Positions 11,127 to 23,300 of a stretch of 64,000 bases of DNA are shown here, in pieces. The stretch is from Cervus elaphus. Lineage: Eukaryota; Chordata; Mammalia; Artiodactyla; Cervidae. The translations under genes and the position numbers were made by a program. The notes under the pieces are model-generated. The model was given only the letters and a program-made list of their open reading frames with translations. It did no database searches and had not been told where the DNA came from. Within the stretch, counting starts at the first letter, position 1. Every line of letters begins with the position of its first letter. Location: the NCBI RefSeq assembly GCF_910594005.1, contig NC_057818.1, forward strand, positions 59,656,001-59,720,000. The letters are read 5' to 3'.

Positions 11127-11262
11127 GTTTATTTATTTATATTATTTTCAATTTGACCACACCACATGGTATATGGGATTGTAGTTCCTGGTCCAGGGAT
11201 CAAACCCGCAGCGCTGTATTGGAAGCATAGTCTTCACCACTGGACCACAAAGGAAGTCCCTA
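11127..11262 (-). mobile_element. CHR-type SINE
   Basis: Reverse copy with accacatggtatatgggatt, ccagggatcaaacccgcag and ctggaccacaaaggaagtccc. Confidence 0.85.
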
Positions 11263-11619
11263 TAATTGGCTTTTTAAAGGCTGTAGACTGTTCTGTTTAA
11301 AAGATCTATGTTTAATTTACCAAACTCTTCACCTGCTGATTGTACACTCAGGTTATTCCTAGATTAAAAAAAATTACCAAACAAAAATTCCTAGCATTGG
11401 AAATTCTGCATCAATTAGAATGAAAATTTTAAATTGTATAGATAATTTCTAAATTGCCCTCTTGAAAGGATGTACAGATAATATCCTCTACTACCCCTCT
11501 GTCTGTGTAAAATAACGGCTAATATTTAAGTGTTTTACTTGGGAATGATGCCAAACAATGTAATACTATATATCACCATGTAATTATTCGGAATTGCCCT
11601 TTGTTTTCTAAGGAAATAT

Positions 11620-12354
11620 TTGCATTCCTTTTAAGCCTCGCCCCTCGGTTCGCAATTGGAAACAGCCCATTCGCAGCCCCCGACAGAAGTGTTTACAGTG
11701 CTGGGCTCTTCAGCATCGGCGGCTCCGCCCCTCAGACAGGTCTCAGACCGACCTTACTCATTCTCCATCCCCGCTCCACCTCCTTTCCAGATTTCACCTT
11801 GTCTTTGACAGCCGCCTTTATAACGGGTCTTCAATTGATCGTCCAAAGGCGGCTACTAACGCTAGCTCCTCGAGTCTCTCCGCCGTACGGAACTGCACTT
11901 CCTGCAAGATGGCCGCCCCCATGGTGTTTCTCCGGGGTGTTGACGGGCGCCGCCATCTCTCCGTAAGCCCAAAAAGGCAAAATAGAATCCAGCCCGCGCC
12001 GCCACTGTTGGATAGGGTCCAGCCTCTCAAAACTTGTTCGGCATGGTGCGTTTGACCGACAACGAGAAGGGAAAAGGAAGGGAAGTGTCCCAAAGTGATT
12101 TCAATTCCCGCTCTGAGCCCTAGCTTCTGCGGTGACCGTTTCCTCTCTCGTCGCTGGGGTGGGCGTGATCCCGTTACGTCATAGAGCTGGGCGGGAGGCC
12201 AGAACTCCAAGACCTCAAGGTCGCGCGGGATCAGAAGCGTCCCTAGCGACCGCCAGAGAGGGGACTTGCGCGCGACAAAGTGGTAATGGGAATGATTTTA
12301 GAAGTGAATTCAGCCTTTGGTAGCTGCCCGGAGCCTTGAGAATCTCAGTATCAG
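11620..12354 (+). promoter_or_regulatory. CpG-rich promoter and probable non-coding first exon of KRAB-ZNF gene 2
   Basis: GC- and CpG-rich island in otherwise AT-rich DNA. It contains YY1-like cores (caagatggccgcc near 11906 and cgccatct near 11951), an adjacent ETS-like acttcctg, and a CRE-like ttacgtca at 12174-12181. A good donor follows at 12355 (atcag|gtgggt). It lies about 5 kb upstream of the start-codon exon of gene 2 on the same strand, so it fits a TATA-less promoter with a 5' untranslated exon ending at 12354. Exact transcription start is not visible. Confidence 0.7.
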
Positions 12355-13842
12355 GTGGGTAGTGTTCGGGACGTCGATCCGGAGTGAGGGGCCTGCGAGG
12401 CCAATGGAAGGCCTTCAGGCGGTTTTTTTGTGCTCAGTCACTGGCGGGGCTTGGCTTTCGTCATACGCCCTTTGGCAGTCAGTGCTATTAAATCTCTGAA
12501 GAGAGAAACGACCGAGGCGCTGGACTGAGGGTTTGTGTCTTTGTGTTTTGAAACAGCCTTCCTAAAATTGAGTTCCCTTGCTGACTTTATAATTGACCTC
12601 TCCAGCCAAAACTTTTCTTTTTCGTTTCCCGCCCTGTTCCCCTCAGGATTGAGGACTATCAAAGAAAAGAGGGATTGAAAGTGAGCTGGAACCTGAAGGG
12701 CCCTCTTGGGTACAAAAGGCCCTCCCTGTCACCCCCTTTTCTTGTTTGTAGAAAAAGGCTTTGATCTCCTGGACTTTCAGGGATATCCAAAGAGCAGACT
12801 AATTAGGGAAGTGGGAAGTGAGGGAATGCAGAAACTAAGGAAAAGCAGGCAAGAAACAATAGTTCACGGAATCTTAGTTCCTCCTTAAGGGTTGTGCATA
12901 GGATCTTATGCATACCTTTGAGTTGTTCTGCAGAAACTCAGACATTTGCCAGGGCGGAAGATGTGATTATTTGCTGAGCACAAGCTTGTAGACCCCAGAC
13001 TGGTTAGAACTAGAAAGTTGATGATGAAGTTTCCTGAAGCTGTTACCTCACCACCAACCAGTCAGTAGGAAGTCATGAACCCTGCATCCCTCATCACAAA
13101 TAATTGCTTTAAAAAACCTTTCCCTGAAAGGCATCAGGGAGTTGAGGTCTTCTGAGCCTAAGCTGTCAGTTCTCCTGGCTGGGCCCTGCAGAAAACGCTG
13201 GGCTTTGCTTCACAACAAAGTGGTGTCAGTAAATTGGCTTTGCTGCTCAGCAGGTGAGCTGACCCAAGTTTAACTTGATAACAATTTCTGCTCATGAGGC
13301 TCAGTGATTAAGAACTGGAGTGGTAGGTAAATATCAATGAATTTGGTGTTTTGTGTAGGTGTCTTGTCACTGTGGGGCTCAGACATGGAGAAACCTGGAG
13401 TGGGGGAAGGGTGCCAGTGAACGGGGTTTTATGGTCCAGATTTAACTTGGAGTCAGGTTTTTGGTTTTGTTTTATTTTGTTGGGGTGACTAGTGTATGTG
13501 AGGAGGCATAAGGCTGGAGCTTTGGAGAGTAGGTAGGCTTGAGATTCAGATATGGACTCCTGGGCACAGATTTGATGATAGATTCATTCAATTGATCCAA
13601 ATCCAGTTCACTCCTTTAAGCTCATACCTTCCTCAAGACCTTAGTTGAAAACTATTGTTATGACATATAAACACTCTTGTCATTATCATCTTTCAAAAAT
13701 AGTTAGATATAATCTAGTGATGTGTTATAAAAGGTGTGTTTTATTTCTCTTGCCTCCAAGTCTACACCACAGTTTTCTTGTGTATTCCCTTTCAGGTTCA
13801 TTCTACACAAGTGAAAACATCTCTTTACTCTAAATGCTGAAC
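12355..13842. other. first intron of ZNF gene 2, nothing recognised
   Basis: Unique-looking intronic sequence directly downstream of the CpG island, without recognised repeats or exons. Confidence 0.45.
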
Positions 13843-14000
13843 TCCAATGGAAACCATGGTGTATGTATGTGTTTAATATTTTTGTGTTACCTTTGGATGG
13901 AAAAAGCACCTTTACCGTACCTTTGGAATGACCTTTATAAGAGATGTGGCTTCCCAGGTGGCTCAGTGGTAAAGAATCTGCTACCAGCATAGGAGATGCA
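13843..14000 (+). repeat. left arm of a ~150-bp inverted repeat
   Basis: The stretch from accatggtgtatgtatg through acctttggaatgac and aagagatgtggcttcccagg recurs in reverse complement at 14575-14735 with scattered mismatches. It runs into the head of the Bov-tA at 13947. The non-SINE part is about 95 bases. Confidence 0.88.
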
Positions 14001-14162
14001 AGAGGTGTGGGTTTGATCCTTGGGTGGGGAAGATCCCTTGGAGGAGGAAATGGCAACCCACTCCAGTATTCTTGCCTGGAAAGTCCCATCCCAGGGACAG
14101 AAGACCCTGGTGGGCTACAGTCCATGGGGTCGCAAGAGTCGGACATGACCGAGCAGCTCAGT
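13947..14162 (+). mobile_element. Bov-tA SINE
   Basis: Forward copy from tggcttcccaggtggctcag to gagcagctcagtac. Its head is part of the inverted-repeat arm. Confidence 0.88.
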
Positions 14163-14574
14163 ACATGCATATGCACATATAACAGATGTTGGTTTTATCA
14201 CTTTATTTCTAATTATAAACATTTCCATAGTATAAAATGGTTACATTTTCTTAATGGCTGCACTAGTGTCATGTCAGGTGAGTGAATCAGTTGCAAGGTT
14301 ACTAGAGTCACATTAACTGTACATATACATTAATTTGGGTAGGCTTGACTTACATACTTAGGTTTTTCTGCAGCATGTTAACAATTCTCTGCTTATCCAG
14401 GTTCTCTCACCCACCCACAGGATTTGTTGTCATTTACTACTGAATAATTCAGAGTTTTCATTTATATTGCCTTTTTAGTTTGAAGGTTTTTCATTTTTTT
14501 CCCCTGGATATGCAGGTTTTGGTTTCCGTTTTTATAGATGTGTTGAATTTCTCATTAATATTTCTCTTCTTGCG

Positions 14575-14735
14575 TCTCCTGCATTGGCAGGCGAATTCTT
14601 TACCACTGAGCCACCTGGGAATCCATATCTCTTATACAGATCATTCCAAAGGTACGGAAGAGGTGCCTTTTCCATGCAAAGGTAACACAAAATTATTAAA
14701 CATATACATACACCATGGTTTGCATTTCTGGTTTT
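14575..14735 (-). repeat. right arm of the inverted repeat, with a truncated Bov-tA head
   Basis: Reverse complement of 13843-14000. The SINE part here is only the first ~50 bases of Bov-tA (ggcgaattctttaccactg to gggaatcc), followed by the non-SINE 95 bases ending in accatggtttgc. Confidence 0.88.
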
Positions 14736-15191
14736 GTTGTGTTGTGGTCAAGAAATAAGCTTCTTTGATATTAATTTGTGAGACTTGTGAAAATGTCTTT
14801 CTATGGCCTACTTTGCTCTTTAAGGCTTCATATTTTTCTCTTTGTACATGTGTGTATTTCTGGAAAAGCAGGTGGCCCTTCTAGGGCAACAGGAGTGATG
14901 CCATAAAGTGATGTGTGCAGTGCCAGGAAACCATCAGGAAATCCTGTCCGTTCGTTATAGGAGGGAGAGGAGGACTCATGAACAGGGGATTATGAAATTT
15001 GAATGTGGGCGAGATGTTATATTCATGTTCTCCTGTATTCATGAGTAGTCCTGAATTTGATGGTCCTTGATAGTCCTATAAATAGTTCTATACGTTTTCT
15101 CTTGTCCAGATCTCTGGTCCTGGAGCATAGAGTAAAGTGATTCAAGATTGGCAACCGAGTGGAGTTGCATGTACCCAGAGGTCAAAGACAG
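14736..15191. other. intron of ZNF gene 2, nothing recognised
   Basis: No exon or known repeat is recognised. Confidence 0.4.
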
Positions 15192-15345
15192 AGGATGAGT
15201 TGCTTGGATGGCATCACTGACTCAATGGATATGAGTTTGAGCAAGCTTCGGGAGATAATGAAGGTAAGGGAAGCCTGGTGTGCCGCAGTCCATGGGGTCA
15301 GAAAGAATCAGACGTGACTTAGTGACTGAACAACAAGAGATCAAA
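15192..15345 (+). mobile_element. BovB 3'-end fragment
   Basis: Forward BovB terminus: ttggatggcatcactgactc, caatggatatgagtttgag, then gtccatggggtcagaaag and cttagtgactgaacaac. Only about 150 bases remain. Confidence 0.8.
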
Positions 15346-16086
15346 GAACAGTTGTGGTGGGTAGAATGGGGGTGGGTCTGTGGTTTTGGGGATTTAGAAA
15401 AGCTATTGGGAAATTATCTTGGAAAAATTTGTGGCCAGAAGGAGTGGAAGCAAAAACTCATGGTGATCCTACTGAATCAGTGAGCTTATAATGTGAGTCT
15501 TTCTGACTCCTTGTCTGTCTTTGATTTGCTGCTTTGGAATGAGTGTTGAAACTTGCTCCTGTTCTAATTTTCTCTTTGTGGAAGAAGTTTGCTCTGTGTT
15601 TGTGCATTGAGTGTTCTAAGAGCTGTTTCAGACATCTAGTGTATGTGCTGTGCTTGTATGCTACTTTCTAGGCTGGTATTATGGGTAGTGAACTTTTTCA
15701 GCCAGCTCTTCAGAGAACTAAACTTTTGGAGGTTGTTTGGTAAAGAAGGTAAAAGTGGTTAAGGTGATGAGCTGTGGAGAGAAGAAGCCCAGGTTTGAGA
15801 TTCAGCACTGCCTTTGAGAAAGTATGCCACTCCGGACAAGATACTGTAGGTTCTAAGCCTTGACATGTTTCATTTAAACATAAATCTAGTGATTTGATAC
15901 ATCTGGATTGGTGGCAAGGATTAAATAAGAAAATACTTATGATTTGCTTAGCATGTTAATCTTCATGGTGTTTGCACTGCCCTGAGGTCTAGATGTTGTG
16001 GTTTTCTAAACAAAAGGAAACTTTCAAGTATTAGAATGTTATGTTAGAGGACACCTATATTAGATTTTGTGTTGGTTCTGTAATTT
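15346..16086. other. intron of ZNF gene 2, nothing recognised
   Basis: No exon or repeat family is recognised. Confidence 0.4.
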
Positions 16087-16265
16087 TGTTGTTCAGTCGC
16101 TCAGTCATGTCTGACTGTTTGCAATCCTCTGGACTGCAGCACGCCAGGCTTCCCTGTCCTTCACCATTTCCTGGAGTTTACACAAACTTGTGTCCATTGA
16201 GTCGATGATGCCATCCAACCATCTCATCCTTTGTCGGCCGCTTCTCCTCCTGCCTTCAATCTGTG
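16087..16265 (-). mobile_element. BovB 3'-end fragment
   Basis: Reverse BovB tail: tgttgttcagtcgctcagtc, ctggagtttacacaaac, gtcgatgatgccatccaacc and ctcctcctgccttcaatct. Confidence 0.85.
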
Positions 16266-16269
16266 ATAA

Positions 16270-16760
16270 AGTAACAAAAACTTAGTTGTGTAAACACAAA
16301 TCTATTGTCTTAGAGTTCTATGGGTTAGGAGTTCAACATGGATCTTACAGGGCTAAAACCAAGGTCTTAGCAGGAGTGTGTTCTTTCCTGGAGGCTGTGG
16401 GGGACAAGCTATTTCTTTGTCTTTTCAAGCTTCTAGAGTCTGTCCATGCTCCTTGGCTCCTGGTTCCCTTTATTCCCATCTCCAAAGCCAGCAACAGCCT
16501 GTCGAGTTCTTATCACATCGCATCTCTCTCTGGTCCCTTCTGCTTTCTTCCACACATAAGGGCCCATTTGGTTACATTGGGCCTACTTGAATAATCCAGG
16601 GAATCTCTGGATTAGTAGGTCATCTGATTAGCAACTGTAATTTCATTAACAACCTCCATTCCCCTTTGCCATGTGATGTAACATATTCACAGCTTCCAGA
16701 GATTAGAACGTGGATATCTTTGTGGGGGCCGTGACTCTGCCTACCACAGCAACTTTAGCA
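16270..16760. mobile_element. ancient mammalian LTR-like repeat, family uncertain
   Basis: The block containing ttagagttctatgggttagg, gctaaaaccaaggtc, cctggaggctgtggggg and cttccacacataagggcc has the look of an old dispersed mammalian LTR repeat. I cannot name the family with confidence and see no internal coding part. Confidence 0.4.
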
Positions 16761-16785
16761 ACACCAACAAGGTGTATGGCCCAGT

Positions 16786-16888
16786 AGTTGTGGTTTAGTC
16801 CCTCAGTCTTGTCTGACTCTTTGTGACCCCAGGGACTGTAGCTGGACTGTAGCCCACCAGGCTCTTCTGTCCATGGGATTTCCAGGGG
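16786..16888 (-). mobile_element. truncated Bov-tA SINE
   Basis: Reverse fragment (tttagtccctcagtcttgtc to ccatgggatttccagggg), with a small internal duplication gtagctggactgtagc. Confidence 0.8.
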
Positions 16889-16974
16889 AATGTACAATTT
16901 GAAGTGAGTTGGCTTTTGGACTGGGCCTGACATGTATACACTATTGATACTGTGATATCACTGTGATATACACT

Positions 16975-17165
16975 ATTGATTAGATAACTAATGAGAACCT
17001 GCTGTATAGCACAGGGACATCTACTCAGTGCTCTGTGGTGATCAAAATGGAAAGGCGCTCTAAGGAGATGGGGATATTTGTATATGTGTCCCTGATTCAC
17101 TTTGCTGTACAACAGAAATTTACACAGCATTGTAAAGCAATTATACTCCAGGAAAAGTAAAGTGA
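16975..17165 (+). mobile_element. ancient L1 3'-end fragment
   Basis: Forward L1 tail: gagaacctgctgtatagcac, tgtccctgattcactttgc and attgtaaagcaattatactcc. Confidence 0.75.
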
Positions 17166-17333
17166 GTTTGTTTTCTAAGTCCTTAGAATCAAGTGAAGTA
17201 AGCAGAAGGAAGTTCCAGGACCAGGAAAGGATCACTTCCAGGAATACATTAATTTGAGATGTGAAGTCTATGATTGGAATTTGAGTGACAATCTGGAAAA
17301 ATAGAAGAATCCCAGTTCCAGTCATTTTCTAAG

Positions 17334-17359
17334 AACAGAAGAAAATGACCACGGTCCAG
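17334..17359 (+). CDS. start-codon exon of KRAB-ZNF gene 2
   Basis: Acceptor at 17332-17333 and donor gtgagt at 17360. The ATG at 17345 gives MTTVQ and ends in phase 0. It aligns with the start-codon exon of gene 1 (shared aacagaagaaaATG), which argues that the two genes arose by tandem duplication. Confidence 0.8.
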
Positions 17360-20300
17360 GTGAGTTTGACGTGTTTACTTCCTCCTTTCTTTTATGTTGT
17401 ATTTGTAGAGGCTTATAAAAATTGACTTAATTTATTGGAAAATGACACATTTTTGAGAGCCTGAATCTGAAGAAAAATATCAACCACAATGTCTGTGTCA
17501 GGGTAAATTTGAAATGGGGGGGAAGGCAGGTAAAGAATCTGCTCAGAATTTTCAGCGTCAGAATATTAATGAAAAAACTGTAAGACCCTAGGGGTTATTT
17601 ATGTTGTTGTTCAGTCACTAAGTCTTGTCTGACTCTTTGCAACCCCATCGACGGCTGTGTACCAGGCCTCTCTGTCCTTCACTGTCTCCCAGAGTTTGCT
17701 CAAACTCATGTCCATTGAGTTGGTGATGCCATCCAACCATCTCATCCTCTGTTGCCCCCTCTCCTCCTACTCTCAATCTTTCCCAGCATCAGGGTCTTTT
17801 TCCAATGAGTCAGCTCTTTGCATCTTGTGGCCAAAATATTGGAATTTCAGCATCAGTCCTTCCAGTGAATATTCAAGGTTGATTTCCTTTAGGATTGACT
17901 GGTTTGATCTCCTTGGGAGATCCAAGGAACTCTCAAGAGTCTTCTGCAGCACCACAATTGGAAGGTATCAATTCTTTGGCGCTCAGCCTTCTTTATAGTC
18001 TAACTCTCACATCTGTATATGACTACTGGAAAAACCATAGCTTTGACTATATGGACCTTTGTGGGCAAAATGATGTCTCTGCTTTTTATTTTATTTTATT
18101 ATTATTATTTTTTAAATTTTTTTCCCCCCATTTATTTTTATTAGTTGGAGGCTAATTACTTTACAATATTGTAGTGGTTTTTGCCATACATTGACATGAA
18201 TCACCCATGGATTTACGTGTATTCCCCATCCCCATCCCCCCTCCCACCTCCCTCTGTACCCAATCCCTCTGGGTCTTCCCAGTGAACCAGGACTGAGCAC
18301 TTGTCTCATGCATCCAACCTGGGCTGGTGATCTGTTTCACCCTAGATAATATACATGTTTCAATGCTGATCTCTTGAAACATCCGACTCTCGCCTTCTCC
18401 CACAGAGTCCAAAAGTCTGTTTTGCACATCTGTGTCTCTTTTTCTGTTTTGCATATAGGGTTATTGTTACCATCTTTCTAAATTCCATATTTATGCGTTA
18501 GTATACTGTATTGGTCTTTATCTTTCTGGCTTACTTCACTCTGTATAATGGGCTCCAGTTTCATCCATCTCATTAGAACTGATTCAATTGAATTCTTTTT
18601 AATGGCTGAGTAATATTCCATGGTATATATGTACCACAGCTTCCTTATCCATTCATCTGCTGATGGGCATCTAGGTTGCTTCCATGTCCTTGCTATTATA
18701 AACAGTGCTGCAATGAATGTTGTCTCTTCTTTTTAATATGCTGTCTATGTTTGTCATAGCTTTCCTTCCAAGGAGCAAGTATCTTTTAATTTCGTGGCTG
18801 CAGTCACTGTCCATAGTGATTTTGGAGCCCAAGAAAATAAAATCTGCCACTGTTTACACTTTTTTCCCATCTATTTGCCATGAAGTGATGGGACCAGATG
18901 CCGTGATCTTAGTTTTTTGACTGTTGAGTTTTAAGCCAGCTTTTTCATTCTCTTATGTTGCTTTACTAGATTATCTCCAATAATTTTGGAAGCTAGTGCC
19001 AATAAGAGAAATAGCAAGCATTATGTAATTCGTGTTTTTTTGCAGAGAAGGTAGATCATTTCCTCAGTAAAGTAAATCTTTCCTGGTACTGAAGTTTTAA
19101 TAAATTACTTATTTATTTGGCTGTGTTTGGTCTTAGTTGCAGCATACAGTATCTTTCAGTTGTGGCATGTGAGATCTAGTTCCCTGGCCAGGGATTGAAC
19201 CAGGGCCCCCTGCATTGGAAATGTGGAACGTTAGCCACTGGACCAGCAGGGAAGTCATCACTGCTGTTGAGAACTTAGAGACAATAAATCATATTGGTTA
19301 TTCTTTTGTTATGTATACGTAGTTTCCCTTTGGATATTTTTGAGTTTTCCCTTTGAGTTTGGTGTTCTGCAGTTTTACCTCCATGTGTGTATAGCAGTGG
19401 ATCTCTTTTTCTTCCTGCTTGGCATTGTTGAGTTCTCTCATTCTGAGGTTTTGTCTTTTACCAGTTCTAAAATATAATCTCCCTGTTTGTCTTTGGTTAT
19501 TACCTTCCCTCAGATTCAGAATAGGTGTAAATTCAACATTCTCACTATGTCCTTCATATCTCTCAACCTCACTTTTGTATTTTCCATTGTTTTCTTTTGT
19601 ACTTCAGATCTGTTGTCCAGTTCACTTCTGTGTTATATCGAATTGGTAGTCAGTCTGAAAATTGAAATTCCTAGTTTCAGTTTCTGGATTCATTGCTTTG
19701 AATTGATCTTTGTTTCTTCAAGTTAGCCGTCTCATCTTTAGACTGTTATGCCTTTGCACGCATTAAACATTGTCTATATTTCAGTGTCTTACAGTTCTAG
19801 CATCATCAGGTTTTTCATGTTTAATTCTAGTGCTTATTGTTTCTGTTTAACTTGTGCACTGTGAAGGCTTCTTGAGGGTAAGAACATGCGTGTTCGTTTT
19901 GATATCACCTGCACATAGTTCAGTGAATGCACATATGTACACAGATGACAGATGTGTCAAGGTTAAAAGAAGTTTTAATGACGACATTTCAGGAAACCTG
20001 AATTATTGAGTGAATGGGCGGCTGAATTAGAGTAACAGGATGTCTGTATAAGATTTTCCATTCTTCCACACTGGATAATATATCACATATATGGATACAG
20101 CCTACGCAGTAGAAAGGATTAGATTTCTATACGTCTCTTCCAAACCATCTAAGAATCACCCCAGATTAAAGAAGAATTTGTTACTACAGGGATCATTATT
20201 GTTTGAAGATGTGGCTGTGGAGTTCACCTGGGAGGAGTGGAGGCTACTAGACCCTGCTCAGAAGGACCTATACCAGGACGTGATGCTGGAGAACTACAGC

Positions 20301-23300
20301 AACCTGCTGTCTGTGGGTGAGGACCGCTCCCCCGTGCCACTCAGCATGCCCAGTCAGCAGTCTTGCCTTTCTCAGTTGTGGAATGATTGGGGGGCGGATA
20401 TCTGAAGTACGAATGATGTAAGAGAGATCGTCAGACTTCTGCCAAGGGCCAGATACTGCAGTCTGTGCAGGCTGCCTACTGTTTCTCTAACATATTTTTT
20501 TTTTTTAAAGAGCACATTTATTTATTTATTTATTTATTTATTTATAGTGCACACACTATATATATATATATGATATATTATTTATTTATTTATTTATGGC
20601 TGTGCTCGCTCTTCTATGCTGTGTGGGCTTTTCTCTAGGAAGTGGGGACTACTTTCTAGTTGCAGTGCACAGACTTCTCATTGCAGTGGCTTCTCTTGTG
20701 TGGAGGTCTCTAGGGCATGGGGGCTTCAGTAGTTGGGGTTCCTGGGCTCAAGAACACAGGCTCAGTAGTTGTGGCACATGGGCTTAGTTGCTCCTCAGCG
20801 TGTGGAATCTTCCCAGACCAGTGATCAAACCCGTGTCTTCTACATTGGCAAGTGGATTCTTTACCACTGAGCCACCAGGGAAGCCCAGAATATATATATA
20901 TATATATATATATAATCGATTATGTAGGTATTCCGCTAAATTTATTATATGTCTTATAAGTAAATAAGAGTTAGTCACTCAGTCGTATCCGACTCTGTGA
21001 CCCCATGGACTAGCCCACTAGGCTTCTCTGTCCATGGAATTCTCCAGGCAAGAATACTGGACTAGGTTGCCATTTCCTTCTCCAGGGGATCTTCCCAATC
21101 CTGCAGAGATTGAACTCAGGTCACCTACATTGCAGATGGATTCTTTACCATCTGAGCCACCAGGGAAGTCCATACGTACTATGAAAGATACATAAAAATA
21201 GAAACGTCAAAAGGATGAGACATTCATGAGATGAATATTTTTAAGTAATTTTAATTTTTAAAATGTAGTGGTACAAAACACGTTTGCTATCGTGTTTTAG
21301 AAGTTTTCCTTTACTTCTTGAATACTCTGTTTTGTAAGAGCACTTTATTCTGAATGAATAACACTTTTAAAGTGTGACAGTGTAATGTCTTAGTTACAGT
21401 CAGTGACCAGAGTTTGTTGACCCATACATATGACTTGAATTTTTATAAATGATAGATTCTTAGTCTCCCCTCAGGCCTCAGACAGATTTATTTCATCTAG
21501 GATCTTGATTTGTTTTGCTTAGATTTTTTTTTTCTTTCTATGGATTCTCAAGTTTTTGCTACTGCAAGGGGAAAGCTACTTCCAAGGTGCAGCTTCATAA
21601 TCTGTTAATATAAACGGGATCATTGAACAGTGTTTAGATTTCATGCCCAAAGATTTTGCTAAATAGTATGTTATTTTTTTGTGAATAGGGTATCGAAGTC
21701 CGAACAAGTTGAAGCAAGGAGACAAACCATGGATAGAAAGGGAAAGTATCCATGATCCAGGTAAGTGCATGAGAAACATCCAGGGAGAAAAGAAGTAAAT
21801 TCCTAGATCTGTGAAGGCCTCACAGCTTTGAAGTCATGTTATGGTGACTCATCTTCTAGTTTCTAAACTTTGACAGTATCTCAACAGAGCCTCTGAGGAT
21901 TCCTCTCCTATGTTAATATTCATTACTTAATCATTTAGAGGAAAATACTCATGTTTTCACCTCTGGATTTTATACTGATTTATTTCATCTAGAGTCTTGA
22001 TTTGCTTTGCTTAGATTTTTTTCTTTCTATGGATTCTCAAGTTTTTCACTTCTTCATTGACTGTCATAGTATCACTGCTTGTTCCTTCCTCTTACCTTGC
22101 TTTGAAAATTCAGGCTTCCATGCCTCTCTGCAAAGAGAGAACTTCAAATTCACCATCATCTCCTGACTAGTGAACCTCAGGTAATACTGATTTCCCTTCC
22201 TAACATTCAGCCCCACCCTGAATGCTGTGTTCTCATGGCAACTTGGTCTTTTAGTGTACACCTGTCTGTTTATTCATTCTGGATGGGCAAATATGAGATA
22301 AAGCAAATGTAGCAACATGTTAACTGTAGAATCAAAGAGGTGGGTATATAGCTGTTCACTGTGTAGTTCATTCAATTTGTATGTTTGAAAAAATTTTTTA
22401 ATAAAATTATGAGAAATGCTATAAGTATTGTAATTTTCAGAATGAATTATGCCTCCCATATAGACTGAAATAAAGGAATTCAGTCAAGTAAAAAAAAAAA
22501 AACTCACAATCTTTGGCCTCACCTGAAGTGAAACCATAACCTTCATGCATACTTTGCTGATTTCTTCATATATTTGCTGGATCAGATATATATATATATA
22601 TATATTTTTTTTTTTTTCCCCCTCTCTTTTTTGGCCGTGCTGTGTGGCACACAGGATCTTAGTTCCCAAATCAGGGATCAAACCTATGTCCCCTACAGTG
22701 GAAGCTCAGAGTCTTAACCACTGGATCACCAGGGAAGTCCTCACAAAACCTTCAATTGTAAAAAAAGAAACCACACTATCTGCAAAGTACAATAAAGCAA
22801 AGCACAATAAAATGAGCTGTGTTTGTATAGAAATATTACCTAAAGAGGGAATTCATTGGCAATCCTGTGGTTAGGACTCCATGCTTCCCCTGCAGTGGGC
22901 ATGGACCAGATTAGATCCCTGGTCAGGGAACTAAGATCCCCTACAAGTGTGTGGTGCAGCCAAAAAAACCAAATTGAATTGAAGGTTTGTGGCAGCTCTG
23001 TGTCAAGCAAACCTGTTGGCACCATTTTTTCCAACAGCATTTGCTCACTTTGTGTCTTTCTCAAATTTTGGTAATTCTCTCAATATTTCAAACTTTTTAT
23101 TATTATGTTTGTTATGGTGATTTGTAATCCATGATCTTTCATTTACTTCTACAACTCACAGAAAGCTCAGATGATGGTTAGCAATTTTTAATGAGAAAGT
23201 ATTTTTAAATTAAGATATGTACTCTGTTTTAGACATAATGCTATTGCACACTTAACAGACTACAGTATTATGTAAACATAACTTTTATATGCACTGGGAA

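Noticed and set aside
13703..14176. 157-codon - strand frame
   Set aside because: It spans a Bov-tA and one arm of the inverted repeat, and its twin on the other arm is explained by the repeat.
20091..20189. Open frame continuing upstream of the KRAB-A exon of gene 2
   Set aside because: The exon has the standard 127-nt length with an acceptor at 20188-20189, so the upstream codons are intronic.
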